Shown one piece after another: positions 1 to 7,037 of a stretch of DNA of 64,000 nucleotides. The position numbers and the translations under genes are program-made. Location: contig JAUXRX010000049.1 in NCBI GenBank assembly GCA_030681645.1, forward strand, positions 248,001-312,000. The letters are read 5' to 3'. The notes under the pieces were generated by a model that was given only the letters and a program-made list of their open reading frames with translations, ran no database searches and was not told the origin of the DNA. The stretch is from Archangium sp. Lineage in GTDB: Bacteria; Myxococcota; Myxococcia; Myxococcales; Myxococcaceae. The first letter of the stretch is position 1. Each line of letters opens with the position of its first letter.

Positions 1-280
1 GCCGGAACGGGAGGATGATCAACATCATGAAGCCGATCGCCGAGGCCTCGTTGAGCTGCTTGAAGGGGACCTTCTCGAGGCCCGACATCAGGTTGCCCCA
101 GCGCAGGGTGCGCGCGACGTGGATGAGGGCCAGCACGCCCAGGTAGACGGGCAGCGTGAAGGCCCAGTTCGCGGACAAGAGCGCGTTCTTGGTCTCTTCC
201 CACTGCATGCCCTTGAGGGTCCACCACATGCACCCCACGGTGATGGCGAGACTGAGGCCGAATTTGATCCAGCGATTCAC
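1..280 (-). CDS. Flippase-like / LPG-synthase TM-region membrane protein (partial, C-terminus cut by window edge)
   Basis: Only the first ~93 codons are present; the gene runs off the left edge. The GTG start at 278-280 is chosen because TAAGGA lies 9 nt upstream and an in-frame TAA closes the frame just before it. The protein opens with a hydrophobic helix (LSLAITVGCMWW), a short loop (KGMQWEE), a second helix (FTLPVYLGVLALIHVART) and then LRWGNLM, a layout and motif I associate with the YbhN / lysylphosphatidylglycerol-synthase transmembrane family (DUF-type 'flippase-like domain'). Members are polytopic inner-membrane proteins thought to move or modify lipids. The family call rests on this N-terminal signature only; the substrate is unknown. 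It lies on the same strand as, and immediately downstream of, a CpsB-like phosphatase gene. Confidence 0.6.
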   Translation of the reverse strand, partial: MNRWIKFGLSLAITVGCMWWTLKGMQWEETKNALLSANWAFTLPVYLGVLALIHVARTLRWGNLMSGLEKVPFKQLNEASAIGFMMLIILPFR

Positions 281-305
281 TCGGTCGGTTCCTTACCATT
301 GTTCG

Positions 306-1031
306 TCATTCCGTCACGCCCGACAGCAGGGCCGCCGGCCGGGACTCGACCAGTTCCTTGAACCCTTTCGCCCCAACCGCCTTTTCCAGCGCGGCCAGGC
401 TCTCCCCCACCCAGCCCTTCGCGTTCACCGGCGAGTGCAGGTCGGTCGCAGCCACGGCATAGAGCCCGTCAGCGAGGAACTGCCGCGCCAGCTTCTCGGC
501 CGCCTTGCCGTAGCGGCCGATGAGCGCGCCCATGTCGAGCTGCAACAGGGCACCGGCCTGCACCAATTCCGCGGCGCGGCCCTTCTTCTCGAACTCGAAG
601 CAGCGCTCGGGGTGAGCGATCAACGGCGTCACCCCCTTGAGCTTCATGCGGAAGACCAGGGAGCCCAGCATGGGAATCGGGCCCTGGTACGGCGCCTCGA
701 CCAGCAGCACCTTCCCGCTGCCCAGGGTACGGGACGCCGGGGTGCCCAGGCTGCTCATGAGCGTGTCTTCGAGGAAGAAGTTCTCGGCGTTGGGGAAGAG
801 CTCGAGGGGGAGGCCGGCGGCGGCCAGCGCAGCCTTCACTTCCGCGAGCTTCTCCGCGCAGAGGGCCGCGCTGAGCGACGCGTACTCCGAGCGGTGATGC
901 GGGCTGGGGGCGGCCCTGGTGTAGCCCAGCGACACCAGGGCGCGCGCCATCTCGAGGCTCTCGTCGAGCGACTTGCTGCCGTCGTCGACGCCGGGGAGGA
1001 GGTGGAGGTGGAGGTCGACGAAGCCGGTCAT
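306..1031 (-). CDS. CpsB/YwqE-type PHP-fold phosphatase
   Basis: A 241-residue protein opening with FVDLHLHLLPGVDDG, the metal-binding N-terminal motif of the PHP-superfamily tyrosine phosphatases CpsB/CapC/YwqE. Further metal-site candidates are PSPHHRSEY near residue 42, LIAHPERC near residue 138 and ATDLHSP near residue 193, all in the expected order, and length matches the family (~240-260). These cytoplasmic manganese-dependent enzymes dephosphorylate the BY-kinase that controls capsule or exopolysaccharide export; in myxobacteria such PHP proteins are common near polysaccharide genes. No kinase is visible here, so the partner is not known. It is followed 25 nt later on the same strand by the flippase-like gene. 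Confidence 0.85.
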   Translation of the reverse strand: MTGFVDLHLHLLPGVDDGSKSLDESLEMARALVSLGYTRAAPSPHHRSEYASLSAALCAEKLAEVKAALAAAGLPLELFPNAENFFLEDTLMSSLGTPASRTLGSGKVLLVEAPYQGPIPMLGSLVFRMKLKGVTPLIAHPERCFEFEKKGRAAELVQAGALLQLDMGALIGRYGKAAEKLARQFLADGLYAVAATDLHSPVNAKGWVGESLAALEKAVGAKGFKELVESRPAALLSGVTE

Positions 1032-1034
1032 CGC

Positions 1035-1589
1035 TCAGCGCCAGTCGATCACGAGGCCCGTGTCGAAGCCTCCGACGTAGATGTTGCCCGGGAACTGCGG
1101 GGCGAAGAAGAACGGCGACGCGTAGCCGAAGTACACCGCCAGCCTGAAGTGCGGGGTGAGGCGAAGGCCCAGCTGCACGCGCCCCTCGAGGTAGCCCAGC
1201 ACGCGGCTCTCGAACTTGTAGAAGACGCCCGGCAGGTACGCGGCGCGATACCAGACGGGGCCGGCCACGACGTGGAAGCCCCAGTGGAGCAGCGGCCGGT
1301 CGCTGCGGTAGCCGAAGCCACCGAGGATCACGTGCTGGTAGTGCTCGGTCATCGGGCGGGGCGTGCCCACGCCGAACGCCGAGCCGAGCGAGACGAGCCA
1401 GATGAGATCGTTGCGCGGCTGGCTGATGATCGCCGCTTCCCAGGTGAGGCGCACGTGCGGCGCGACCATGGGCGGGTTGATGAAGAGGCCCAGCGTGGCC
1501 GAGCGAGGCACGTACCAGGGCACCAGCGGCGTCTCTTCGACGACGGGGCCAGCCGCGATCACCGCACTGCAGACGAGCGCAAGCACCAT
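1035..1589 (-). CDS. Secreted barrel-like protein of unknown function
   Basis: I do not recognise a named family. The ATG at 1587-1589 gives 184 residues beginning MVLALVCSAVIAAGP, a convincing Sec signal peptide. A TTG at 1626-1628 would add 13 residues ahead of the signal and has no ribosome binding site. The mature part alternates hydrophobic and polar residues with many aromatic residues (GFGYRSD, HWGFHVVAGPVWYRA, LAVYFGYASPFFF) and ends in GLVIDWR, an aromatic-rich beta-strand ending typical of small outer-membrane barrels. Outer-membrane placement is an inference. It ends 3 nt before the phosphatase gene, so the two are probably cotranscribed, and it diverges from the BMC operon. Confidence 0.6.
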   Translation of the reverse strand: MVLALVCSAVIAAGPVVEETPLVPWYVPRSATLGLFINPPMVAPHVRLTWEAAIISQPRNDLIWLVSLGSAFGVGTPRPMTEHYQHVILGGFGYRSDRPLLHWGFHVVAGPVWYRAAYLPGVFYKFESRVLGYLEGRVQLGLRLTPHFRLAVYFGYASPFFFAPQFPGNIYVGGFDTGLVIDWR

Positions 1590-1621
1590 CGTACGCAAGC
1601 GTTTCGCCGTGTACGCAGTGC

Positions 1622-1650
1622 TTGTCAACGGATCGGGCGGGTTCTACAAC
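1622..1650 (+). promoter_or_regulatory. Candidate sigma70-type promoter of the BMC operon
   Basis: TTGTCA at 1622-1627 (5 of 6 to TTGACA) is separated by exactly 17 nt from TACAAC at 1645-1650 (4 of 6 to TATAAT). This would start transcription near 1657, just before the inverted repeat at 1662-1680 and the TTG start at 1698. Visual match only; no transcript data. Confidence 0.45.
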
Positions 1651-1661
1651 CGCGCCACTTC

Positions 1662-1680
1662 TGAGGCCTTTCCGGCCTCA
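1662..1680 (+). promoter_or_regulatory. Perfect 7-bp inverted repeat ahead of the BMC operon
   Basis: TGAGGCC, five bases, then GGCCTCA: perfect arms centred about 15 nt downstream of the predicted transcription start and ending 6 nt before the GGGAG ribosome binding site (1686-1690). Its place fits either an operator for a dimeric repressor or a 5'-leader hairpin controlling translation. The sequence cannot tell these apart. There is no run of T characteristic of a terminator. Confidence 0.5.
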
Positions 1681-1697
1681 CTTTTGGGAGACGCTCT

Positions 1698-2336
1698 TTG
1701 TCTACGTCGCTGCGCACGTACGTTTTCCTCGATAGCCTTCAGCCCCAGCTCGCAGCGCACATCGCCACCACGTGCCGCGGCTACTTCCCCGTGCCCTACG
1801 TGGCCTCGCTCTTCGTGGAGATCGCCCCGGGCATGGCGATTCACCGGCTGATGGACGTGGCGCTCAAGCAGACGCGCGCGCAGCCGGCGACGCTGGTGGT
1901 CGAGCGCGCCTACGGCATGCTCGAGCTGCACAGCGAGGACAAGGGCGAGGTCCGCTCGGCGGGCGACGCGATCCTGAAGGAGCTGGGGGTCAAGGAAGAG
2001 GACCGGATCAAGCCGCGGCTGGTCTCCAACACCATCATTCGCGCGATCGAGCCGATGCACGCGATGATCCTCGACAAGATCCGCTTCGGGCAGATGATCG
2101 AGCCGGGCGAGTCGCTCTACATCCTCGAGACCGAGCCGGCCGCGTACGCCGCGCTCGCCGCCAACGAGGCCGAGAAGGCCGCCAACATCAAGCTGGTCGA
2201 CGTGACGCCGTACGGCGCCTACGGCCGCCTGTACCTCGGAGGCAGCGAGTCGGAGATCGACTCGGCCGCCGAGGCCGCCGTCGCCGCGATCAAGGCGCTG
2301 GCAGGCAAAGAGACGGCGTCTCCGAAGGAAAAGTGA
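1698..2336 (+). CDS. BMC-T trimeric tandem-domain microcompartment shell protein (H. ochraceum 5816-like)
   Basis: First gene of the BMC operon, 212 residues. It starts at TTG (1698-1700), with GGGAG 7 nt upstream. It contains two fused BMC folds, roughly residues 1-95 and 100-205. Domain 1 opens [15 protein letters not shown] and carries [17 protein letters not shown]; domain 2 contains [28 protein letters not shown] and [14 protein letters not shown]. From memory these blocks match closely the Haliangium ochraceum BMC-T protein Hoch_5816. Such proteins form pseudohexameric trimers that tile a polyhedral protein shell and may carry a larger central pore. A charged tail (KETASPKEK) ends the protein. 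It is followed 59 nt later by the BMC-H gene. Confidence 0.9.
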   Translation: MSTSLRTYVFLDSLQPQLAAHIATTCRGYFPVPYVASLFVEIAPGMAIHRLMDVALKQTRAQPATLVVERAYGMLELHSEDKGEVRSAGDAILKELGVKEEDRIKPRLVSNTIIRAIEPMHAMILDKIRFGQMIEPGESLYILETEPAAYAALAANEAEKAANIKLVDVTPYGAYGRLYLGGSESEIDSAAEAAVAAIKALAGKETASPKEK

Positions 2337-2395
2337 CTTTCTGATTTCGTAACAGCAGCTCCTGTACCCCCATAAACGAGAGGCAGACGACTCCG

Positions 2396-2689
2396 ATGGC
2401 TGACGCACTGGGAATGATCGAGACCAAGGGCTTCGTGGGAATGGTCGAGGCCGCAGACGCCGCGGTGAAGGCCGCCAAGGTCGAGCTGGTCGGCTACGAG
2501 AAGATCGGCGGAGGCTACGTGACGATGATCGTCCGTGGCGACGTCGCGGCCGTGAAGGCGGCCATCGAGGCCGGCGCGCGCGGCGCTGAGCGTGTGGGCG
2601 AGCTCGTCTCGACGCACGTGATCCCCCGCCCGCACGACAACATCGACGCGGTCCTTCCGCTGGGCCGCAAGGCCGAGCCCGCGAAGTAA
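2396..2689 (+). CDS. BMC-H hexameric shell protein
   Basis: A 97-residue single-domain BMC protein, the size of CcmK/PduA-type tiles. The start [21 protein letters not shown], the pore-loop region KIGGGY (residues 36-41) and the block [14 protein letters not shown] are classic BMC-H signatures, and the end [16 protein letters not shown] is the usual C-terminal extension of the fold. Hexamers make the flat facets of the shell, and the glycine-rich loop lines the central pore through which substrates pass. By memory it is very close to Hoch_5815 of Haliangium ochraceum. It sits between BMC-T and the vertex protein, consistent with stoichiometric shell expression from one mRNA. Confidence 0.95.
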   Translation: MADALGMIETKGFVGMVEAADAAVKAAKVELVGYEKIGGGYVTMIVRGDVAAVKAAIEAGARGAERVGELVSTHVIPRPHDNIDAVLPLGRKAEPAK

Positions 2690-2701
2690 GAGGGCGCGAA
2701 G

Positions 2702-2989
2702 ATGCTGCTCGGCAAGGTGGTGGGGACCGTGGTCGCCACCCGCAAGGAGCCCACGCTCGACGGCTCCAGGTTCCTGCTGGTGCGGGGCCTGGACGCCGAG
2801 TGCAAGCCGACCTCGACGCTGGTGGTCGCGGTCGACGCGATGGGCGCCGGCGTGGGCGAGGTGGTGCTCTACGCCTCCGGCTCGTCGGCCCGGCAGACCG
2901 AGCTGACCAAGGACAGGCCCGTCGACGCCGTGATCATGGCGATCGTCGACCAGGTCGAGGTCGAGGGAAAGCTCACGTGGGTGAAGTAA
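2702..2989 (+). CDS. BMC-P pentameric vertex protein (EutN/CcmL family)
   Basis: A 95-residue protein starting [17 protein letters not shown], the standard EutN/CcmL opening strand. The diagnostic blocks are all present: [21 protein letters not shown] at residues 44-64 (given in part here) and [15 protein letters not shown] near residues 73-87. Family members assemble as pentamers that cap the twelve vertices of a microcompartment. The gene starts 12 nt after the BMC-H stop. Its last codons overlap the GTG start of a small ORF at 2977, which suggests translational coupling to the downstream genes. Confidence 0.95.
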   Translation: MLLGKVVGTVVATRKEPTLDGSRFLLVRGLDAECKPTSTLVVAVDAMGAGVGEVVLYASGSSARQTELTKDRPVDAVIMAIVDQVEVEGKLTWVK

Positions 2990-3192
2990 CCCGACTGCGC
3001 GTGACGGGGGCCTCGAAGGCCGCCCTCGTCGCCGCCGCTACCCGGGAGTGCAGCCAGCAGACCGCGTCGCCGTCGTGTGAGCGGGTGCTGGTGGTGTACG
3101 CCCCCCGGCTGCGCTCGGGCCAGGCGTTGTCTGCGAACATCTACATCGAGTCCGCACCGTCGCCCCGCCCCGCGGGTCGCAGGTCGGCTTAG
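2977..3192 (+). CDS. Small unrecognised ORF overlapping the vertex gene (BMC-locus microprotein candidate)
   Basis: A 71-codon ORF from GTG at 2977 to TAG at 3190-3192. It overlaps the last 13 nt of the vertex gene and ends 7 nt before the aldehyde dehydrogenase. GAGGGA at 2963-2968, 8 nt upstream, is a good ribosome binding site. Third-position GC is high over the whole length, as in the real genes around it, whereas the other two forward frames give implausible Trp/Cys/Arg-rich translations. The protein starts [17 protein letters not shown], has a middle strand-like segment [10 protein letters not shown] and ANIYIESAP, and ends basic (RPAGRRSA). I recognise no family. Expression is not proven; it could instead be a 200-nt spacer with chance coding bias. 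Confidence 0.5.
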   Translation: MGEVTRLRVTGASKAALVAAATRECSQQTASPSCERVLVVYAPRLRSGQALSANIYIESAPSPRPAGRRSA

Positions 3193-3199
3193 AGGCAGC

Positions 3200-4624
3200 A
3201 TGAACGAAGCCCAGATCAACGCCATCGTGGAACAGGTCGTGCGCCGCTTGTCGGGTGAGCTGTCGAAGCTCCCGTCGGCGTCGGGCGGCGGCGCCCGCTC
3301 GCCGGCGATCATCAGCAAGCGGCCGGGCATCTTCGACGACATGGACTCGGCGGTCACCGCCGCCACCCGCGCGCAAGAGCAGTGGATGCGCCTGCCGGTG
3401 GAGGGCCGCGAGAAGGTGATCGAGGCCATGCGGCAGTGCACCCGCGACAACGTCAACGAGCTGTCTTCGATGGCGGTGGCCGAGACGAAGCTGGGCAACG
3501 TCGCCGACAAGGTGAAGAAGAACCTGCTGTGCGCGAACAAGACGCCGGGCATGGAGATCCTTCGGGCCCAGGCGCAGACCGGTGACTACGGGCTGGTGCT
3601 GATGGAGCGCGCGCCCTTCGGCGTGATCGGCGCCATCACGCCCTCGACCAACGCGACCGAGACCATCATCAACAACGGCGTGGCGATGGTGGCGGGCGGG
3701 AACTCCGTCGTCTTCAACGTGCACCCCAGCGCCAAGGGCGTGGTGAGCTTCTTCATTCAGAAGCTCAACGAGTCGATCGTGGCGGCCGGTGGCCCGGCGA
3801 ACCTGCTGTGCATGCTGGGGACTCCGACCATCGAGTCGGCGGGCGCGCTGATGAAGCACCCCGGCATCAGGTTGATCGTGGTGACGGGCGGCCCGGCGGT
3901 GGTGAAGGCGGCCATGAACTCGGGCAAGCGCGCCATCTGCGGCGGCCCCGGCAACCCTCCCGCGGTGGTCGACGAGACGGCCCACGTCGCGCGCGCGGCG
4001 AAGGACATCGTCGACGGCGCGTCGCTCGACAACAACATCGTGTGCATCGTGGAGAAGGAGATCTTCGCGGTCTCTTCGATCGCCGACGAGCTCAAGAGCG
4101 AGATGCTCAAGCACGGCGCCTTCGAGGTGCCCTCCTCCGCCATCAACCGGCTGGAGAAGCTGGTGGTCGACGAAGGCCACGCGGCGCGCGACTGGGTGGG
4201 CAAGGACGCCACGAAGATCGCCGAGGCCGCGGGGCTGCGCGTGCCTTCGGCCACCCGGCTGCTGTTCGCCGAGGTCGACCCGACGCACTCCTTCATTCAG
4301 GCCGAGCTGCTGATGCCGGTGATCGGCTTCGCGCGGCTCAAGACGGTGGAAGACTGCATCGCGGCCGCGGTGCAGGCCGAGCACGGCTTCGGGCACACCG
4401 CGACCATGCACTCGACCAACATCGACGTGCTCTCGGCGATGGCGAAGGTCGTGAACACGTCGATCTTCGTGAAGAACGGGCCGTCGTTCGCGGGGCTGGG
4501 CATGACGGGCGAGGGCTACACCTCGTTCACCATCGCCTCGCCGACGGGCGAAGGGCTGACCACGCCGGTGAGCTTCACGCGTGAGCGCCGGTGCACCCTG
4601 AAGGACTCGTTCCGCATCATCTGA
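3200..4624 (+). CDS. CoA-acylating-type aldehyde dehydrogenase, BMC core enzyme (EutE/PduP-like)
   Basis: A 474-residue enzyme. The ATG at 3200 is preferred because the resulting N-terminus, MNEAQINAIVEQVVRRLSGEL, is an amphipathic helix followed by a Ser/Gly/Ala linker (residues ~22-36), the form of a BMC encapsulation peptide. The body is EutE/PduP-like: GAITPSTNATETIINN (145-160), VTGGPAVVKAA and the DNNIVCIVEKEIFA block holding the probable catalytic Cys282. The family oxidises an aldehyde to an acyl-CoA with NAD inside the shell, recycling CoA and confining the toxic aldehyde. No aldehyde-producing enzyme, phosphotransacylase or alcohol dehydrogenase is encoded next to it, so the substrate cannot be named. 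Its stop overlaps the next start by one base (TGATG). Confidence 0.9.
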   Translation: MNEAQINAIVEQVVRRLSGELSKLPSASGGGARSPAIISKRPGIFDDMDSAVTAATRAQEQWMRLPVEGREKVIEAMRQCTRDNVNELSSMAVAETKLGNVADKVKKNLLCANKTPGMEILRAQAQTGDYGLVLMERAPFGVIGAITPSTNATETIINNGVAMVAGGNSVVFNVHPSAKGVVSFFIQKLNESIVAAGGPANLLCMLGTPTIESAGALMKHPGIRLIVVTGGPAVVKAAMNSGKRAICGGPGNPPAVVDETAHVARAAKDIVDGASLDNNIVCIVEKEIFAVSSIADELKSEMLKHGAFEVPSSAINRLEKLVVDEGHAARDWVGKDATKIAEAAGLRVPSATRLLFAEVDPTHSFIQAELLMPVIGFARLKTVEDCIAAAVQAEHGFGHTATMHSTNIDVLSAMAKVVNTSIFVKNGPSFAGLGMTGEGYTSFTIASPTGEGLTTPVSFTRERRCTLKDSFRII

Positions 4625-5193
4625 TGTCGACCGTCACCCCCACAGGTCCCGCGCTGGGCCTGCTCGAGCTGGAGTCGCTCGCGCGTGGGATCGTGGTGGC
4701 CGACGCGCTGGTGAAGCAGGCCGCGGTGCAGATCGTGGTGGCCGAGGCGGTGTCCCCCGGGAAGTACCTGCTGATCTTCGTGGGGCCCGAAGGCGAGGTC
4801 GTCGAGTCGTTCAAGGCGGGCCTCGAGGTGGGCGCGGCGATGGTGCTCGATTCGCTGCACCTGCCTCACGTGGCCGAGGCGGTGATCGCGGCCTTGTTGC
4901 GCGCTGAGGTGGCGAAGGTCGGGCCGCACGACGCGGTCGGCATCGTCGAACTGCACACGGTGGCGGCGACGCTGAAGGCGGCCGACGTGGCGCTCAAGCG
5001 GGCGCACGTGAAGCTGACGCAGTTCCACCTGGCGAAGGGCATCGGCGGCAAGGGCTGGTTCACGCTGGCGGGCGTGCAGCACGACGTCGAAGCGGCGCTC
5101 GAGGGCGCGGCGGCGGCGGTGGAGCCTTCGTTGTTGGTGGCGACGGAGTTGATTCAAAGGCCGCACGCAGAGCTGCGCGGCAAGGTGCTGTAA
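4624..5193 (+). CDS. Second BMC-T tandem-domain shell protein (H. ochraceum 5812-like)
   Basis: A 189-residue protein read from the ATG overlapping the dehydrogenase stop. Two BMC domains are visible: residues ~8-90 (ALGLLELESLARGIVVADALVK, quoted in part, then SPGKYLLIFVGPEGEV) and ~100-185 (DAVGIVELHTVAATLKAADVALK, quoted in part, then GKGWFTLAGVQHDVEAA). This is a different BMC-T subtype from the first gene: each half has the canonical ELxSxARGIxxADA-type helix. From memory it resembles Hoch_5812, a trimer that stacks in pairs and can gate a wide pore. Having two BMC-T types with one BMC-H and one BMC-P reproduces the known minimal H. ochraceum shell set. It is the last gene before a palindromic repeat. 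Confidence 0.9.
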   Translation: MSTVTPTGPALGLLELESLARGIVVADALVKQAAVQIVVAEAVSPGKYLLIFVGPEGEVVESFKAGLEVGAAMVLDSLHLPHVAEAVIAALLRAEVAKVGPHDAVGIVELHTVAATLKAADVALKRAHVKLTQFHLAKGIGGKGWFTLAGVQHDVEAALEGAAAAVEPSLLVATELIQRPHAELRGKVL

Positions 5194-5198
5194 ACGTA

Positions 5199-5241
5199 TC
5201 TCCCTCTCCCCCGCGGGGGAGAGGGTCGGGGAGAGGGCAAA
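5199..5241. repeat. Palindromic GC repeat, copy 1
   Basis: Core CCCTCTCCCCCG / CGGGGGAGAGGG is a perfect 24-nt palindrome at 5202-5225, followed by a second purine arm GGGGAGAGGG ending at 5237. The latter lies 5 nt before the ATG at 5243 and can act as its ribosome binding site. It separates the BMC operon from the lipoprotein gene and could also attenuate or stabilise the BMC mRNA end. Confidence 0.85.
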
Positions 5242-5242
5242 G

Positions 5243-6991
5243 ATGAACTCGATCAAGCTCGCGTTGTGCGTGGCGTTGTTGTCGTTCGCCGGCTGCAAGA
5301 AGGAAGCAGCCACCACCGGGGCGCCCCCGGGCACCGGCAGACCCGGCGAAGCAAACACCCCGCCCCCCACCACCGACAAACCCGGACCCGCCGAGACCGC
5401 GAAGAACCCGGCCGGCTGCAACAGCGACTTCGCCGAGGCGCTGGTGGCCGACGCGACGCTCACCGAGAAGTGCAGCCCGTACGACGTGAAGAGTGAGCTC
5501 AACATCGACGGCCTCGCGCTGACGATCGAGCCGGGCGTGGTGCTCAACTTCGCCGACACGGCTGGCTTCAGCATCGGCTTCTACAAGCCGGCGCGGGTGC
5601 TGGTGAAGGGCACGAAGGAGAAGCCGGTGAAGTTCACGGGGCGCTCGTGGCGCGGGATCAAGCTGCAGCCGCAGGCCGCGGGCTCTTCGTTCGAGCACTT
5701 GATCGTCGAGAACGCCGGCACCGAGGACGCCGCCGCCTTCACCACCGAGACCTTCGACGTCTCGCTCGACACCGTGGCCTTCACGGGCGCGAAGAAGACG
5801 GTGCTCGACCTCAAGGTCGACCGGCCGCTCAAGGGCCTCACGGCGCTCGATCTCTCGAAGGCGAGCGCCGACCCGTCGGAGCTCATCCACACCACCGTCG
5901 CGACCGCGGGGGTGTTCGGCCCGGGCAGCCAGTACCCGGCAGGCGCGATCATCTGGCTGCACGAAGCGCTGGAAGGCGACATCACCCTGAGCAACCCGGG
6001 CGCGACGTACCGCGTGCCGCAGGTGCTGGGCATCGACGCCCCCGAGGGCAAGACGGCGAGCCTGACGATCAAGGAAGGCGTGACCCTCGAGCTGGGCGAG
6101 AACGCCTCGCTCAACTTCGGCTTCTACCGGGGTCCCGCGGGGCTCAAGATCCAGGGCACGAAGGAGAAGCCCGTCACCATCACCCGCTTCGGCGAGGACA
6201 AGGCGCAGACGCCGTCGGGGGGCGTGCAGCTGCTCGCAGGGGCCCGCGCACCGGAGATCGACTTCCTGGTGCTCGAGTACGCGGGTGGTCCTGACAAGGG
6301 CGCGCTCTCGATGACCGACACCCGCGGGCTGGGGAAGATCACCAACTCCACCTTCCGCCACCTCAAGGGCGAGGCCATTCACGTGGAGTCGTCGGCCGAG
6401 CGCTTCGTCGCGTTCGACAACAACACCTTCGAGGACGTGGATGACGCCGCGCTGCGCCTGCCGCTGGAGCTCGCCCACGGCCTGGGCGCCAACAACAGGT
6501 TCACCGACAAGGCGCGGGTGAGCCTGTTCGGCGAGACGAAGAAAGACACCACGCTCGAGAACATCGGCGCGCCGTACCTGGTCGAGGGCACGCTCAACGT
6601 GAACGGCGACGACACCAAGGCCGCCACCCTCACCATCGCCGCGGGAAACACGCTGCTGTTCAACGACCAGGGGAAGCTGTCGGTCTCGTTCTACGCGCCC
6701 GGCAAGCTGGTGGCGAAGGGCACGCCGGAGAAGCCGATCGTCCTGGGCAAGCTGCTCACGTCCTGGGGCGGCGTGGGGATCAACGGCAAGGGCGCCGTCG
6801 AGCTGGAGAACGTCACGATCTCGGGCACGTCGGATGACGACTTTCCGCTCGACCTGACCGACGAGGTGACCGGCACGGTGAAGAACGTCTCGCTCAAGGA
6901 CACGAAGAAGGGCCTTCACAACTGCGCGAAGAAGGTGAAGCCCGCGGGCGTGACCGCGGACAAGGGAATCAAGGCGGTCGAGAAGTGCTGA
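5243..6991 (+). CDS. Secreted lipoprotein with right-handed beta-helix-like repeats, unknown function
   Basis: A 582-residue protein with signal peptide and lipobox LSFAGC (Cys at about residue 17), followed by a Pro/Thr/Gly-rich linker to residue ~55. The rest consists of three related long repeats. Each has an 'L-I-EPGV-L-F'-type strand ladder (TIEPGVVLNFADTAGFSIGFY, quoted in part; TIKEGVTLELGENASLNFGFY; TIAAGNTLLFNDQGKLSVSFY), then a GTKEKPV or GTPEKPI turn. This pattern is typical of parallel beta-helix / pectate-lyase-like surface proteins. No catalytic motif is visible. The start is fixed by the purine arm of the preceding repeat. Its position after the BMC genes on the same strand may be accidental, since an exported lipoprotein cannot share the shell's compartment. 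Confidence 0.75.
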   Translation: MNSIKLALCVALLSFAGCKKEAATTGAPPGTGRPGEANTPPPTTDKPGPAETAKNPAGCNSDFAEALVADATLTEKCSPYDVKSELNIDGLALTIEPGVVLNFADTAGFSIGFYKPARVLVKGTKEKPVKFTGRSWRGIKLQPQAAGSSFEHLIVENAGTEDAAAFTTETFDVSLDTVAFTGAKKTVLDLKVDRPLKGLTALDLSKASADPSELIHTTVATAGVFGPGSQYPAGAIIWLHEALEGDITLSNPGATYRVPQVLGIDAPEGKTASLTIKEGVTLELGENASLNFGFYRGPAGLKIQGTKEKPVTITRFGEDKAQTPSGGVQLLAGARAPEIDFLVLEYAGGPDKGALSMTDTRGLGKITNSTFRHLKGEAIHVESSAERFVAFDNNTFEDVDDAALRLPLELAHGLGANNRFTDKARVSLFGETKKDTTLENIGAPYLVEGTLNVNGDDTKAATLTIAAGNTLLFNDQGKLSVSFYAPGKLVAKGTPEKPIVLGKLLTSWGGVGINGKGAVELENVTISGTSDDDFPLDLTDEVTGTVKNVSLKDTKKGLHNCAKKVKPAGVTADKGIKAVEKC

Positions 6992-7003
6992 GGGGCTGGT
7001 TCG

Positions 7004-7030
7004 CCCTCTCCCCCTCGGGGAGAGGGAGAC
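7004..7030. repeat. Palindromic GC repeat, copy 2
   Basis: CCCTCTCCCC (7004-7013), CTC loop, GGGGAGAGGG (7017-7026), then AGAC. It lies between the lipoprotein stop and the aminotransferase ATG at 7038. The GAGGGAG of the right arm lies about 9 nt before that ATG and is the only apparent ribosome binding site. Confidence 0.8.
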
Positions 7031-7037
7031 CTTCTTC

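Noticed and set aside
5243-6991. Lipoprotein as a BMC cargo or shell component
   Set aside because: It carries a signal peptide and lipobox, so it is exported, while microcompartments assemble in the cytoplasm.
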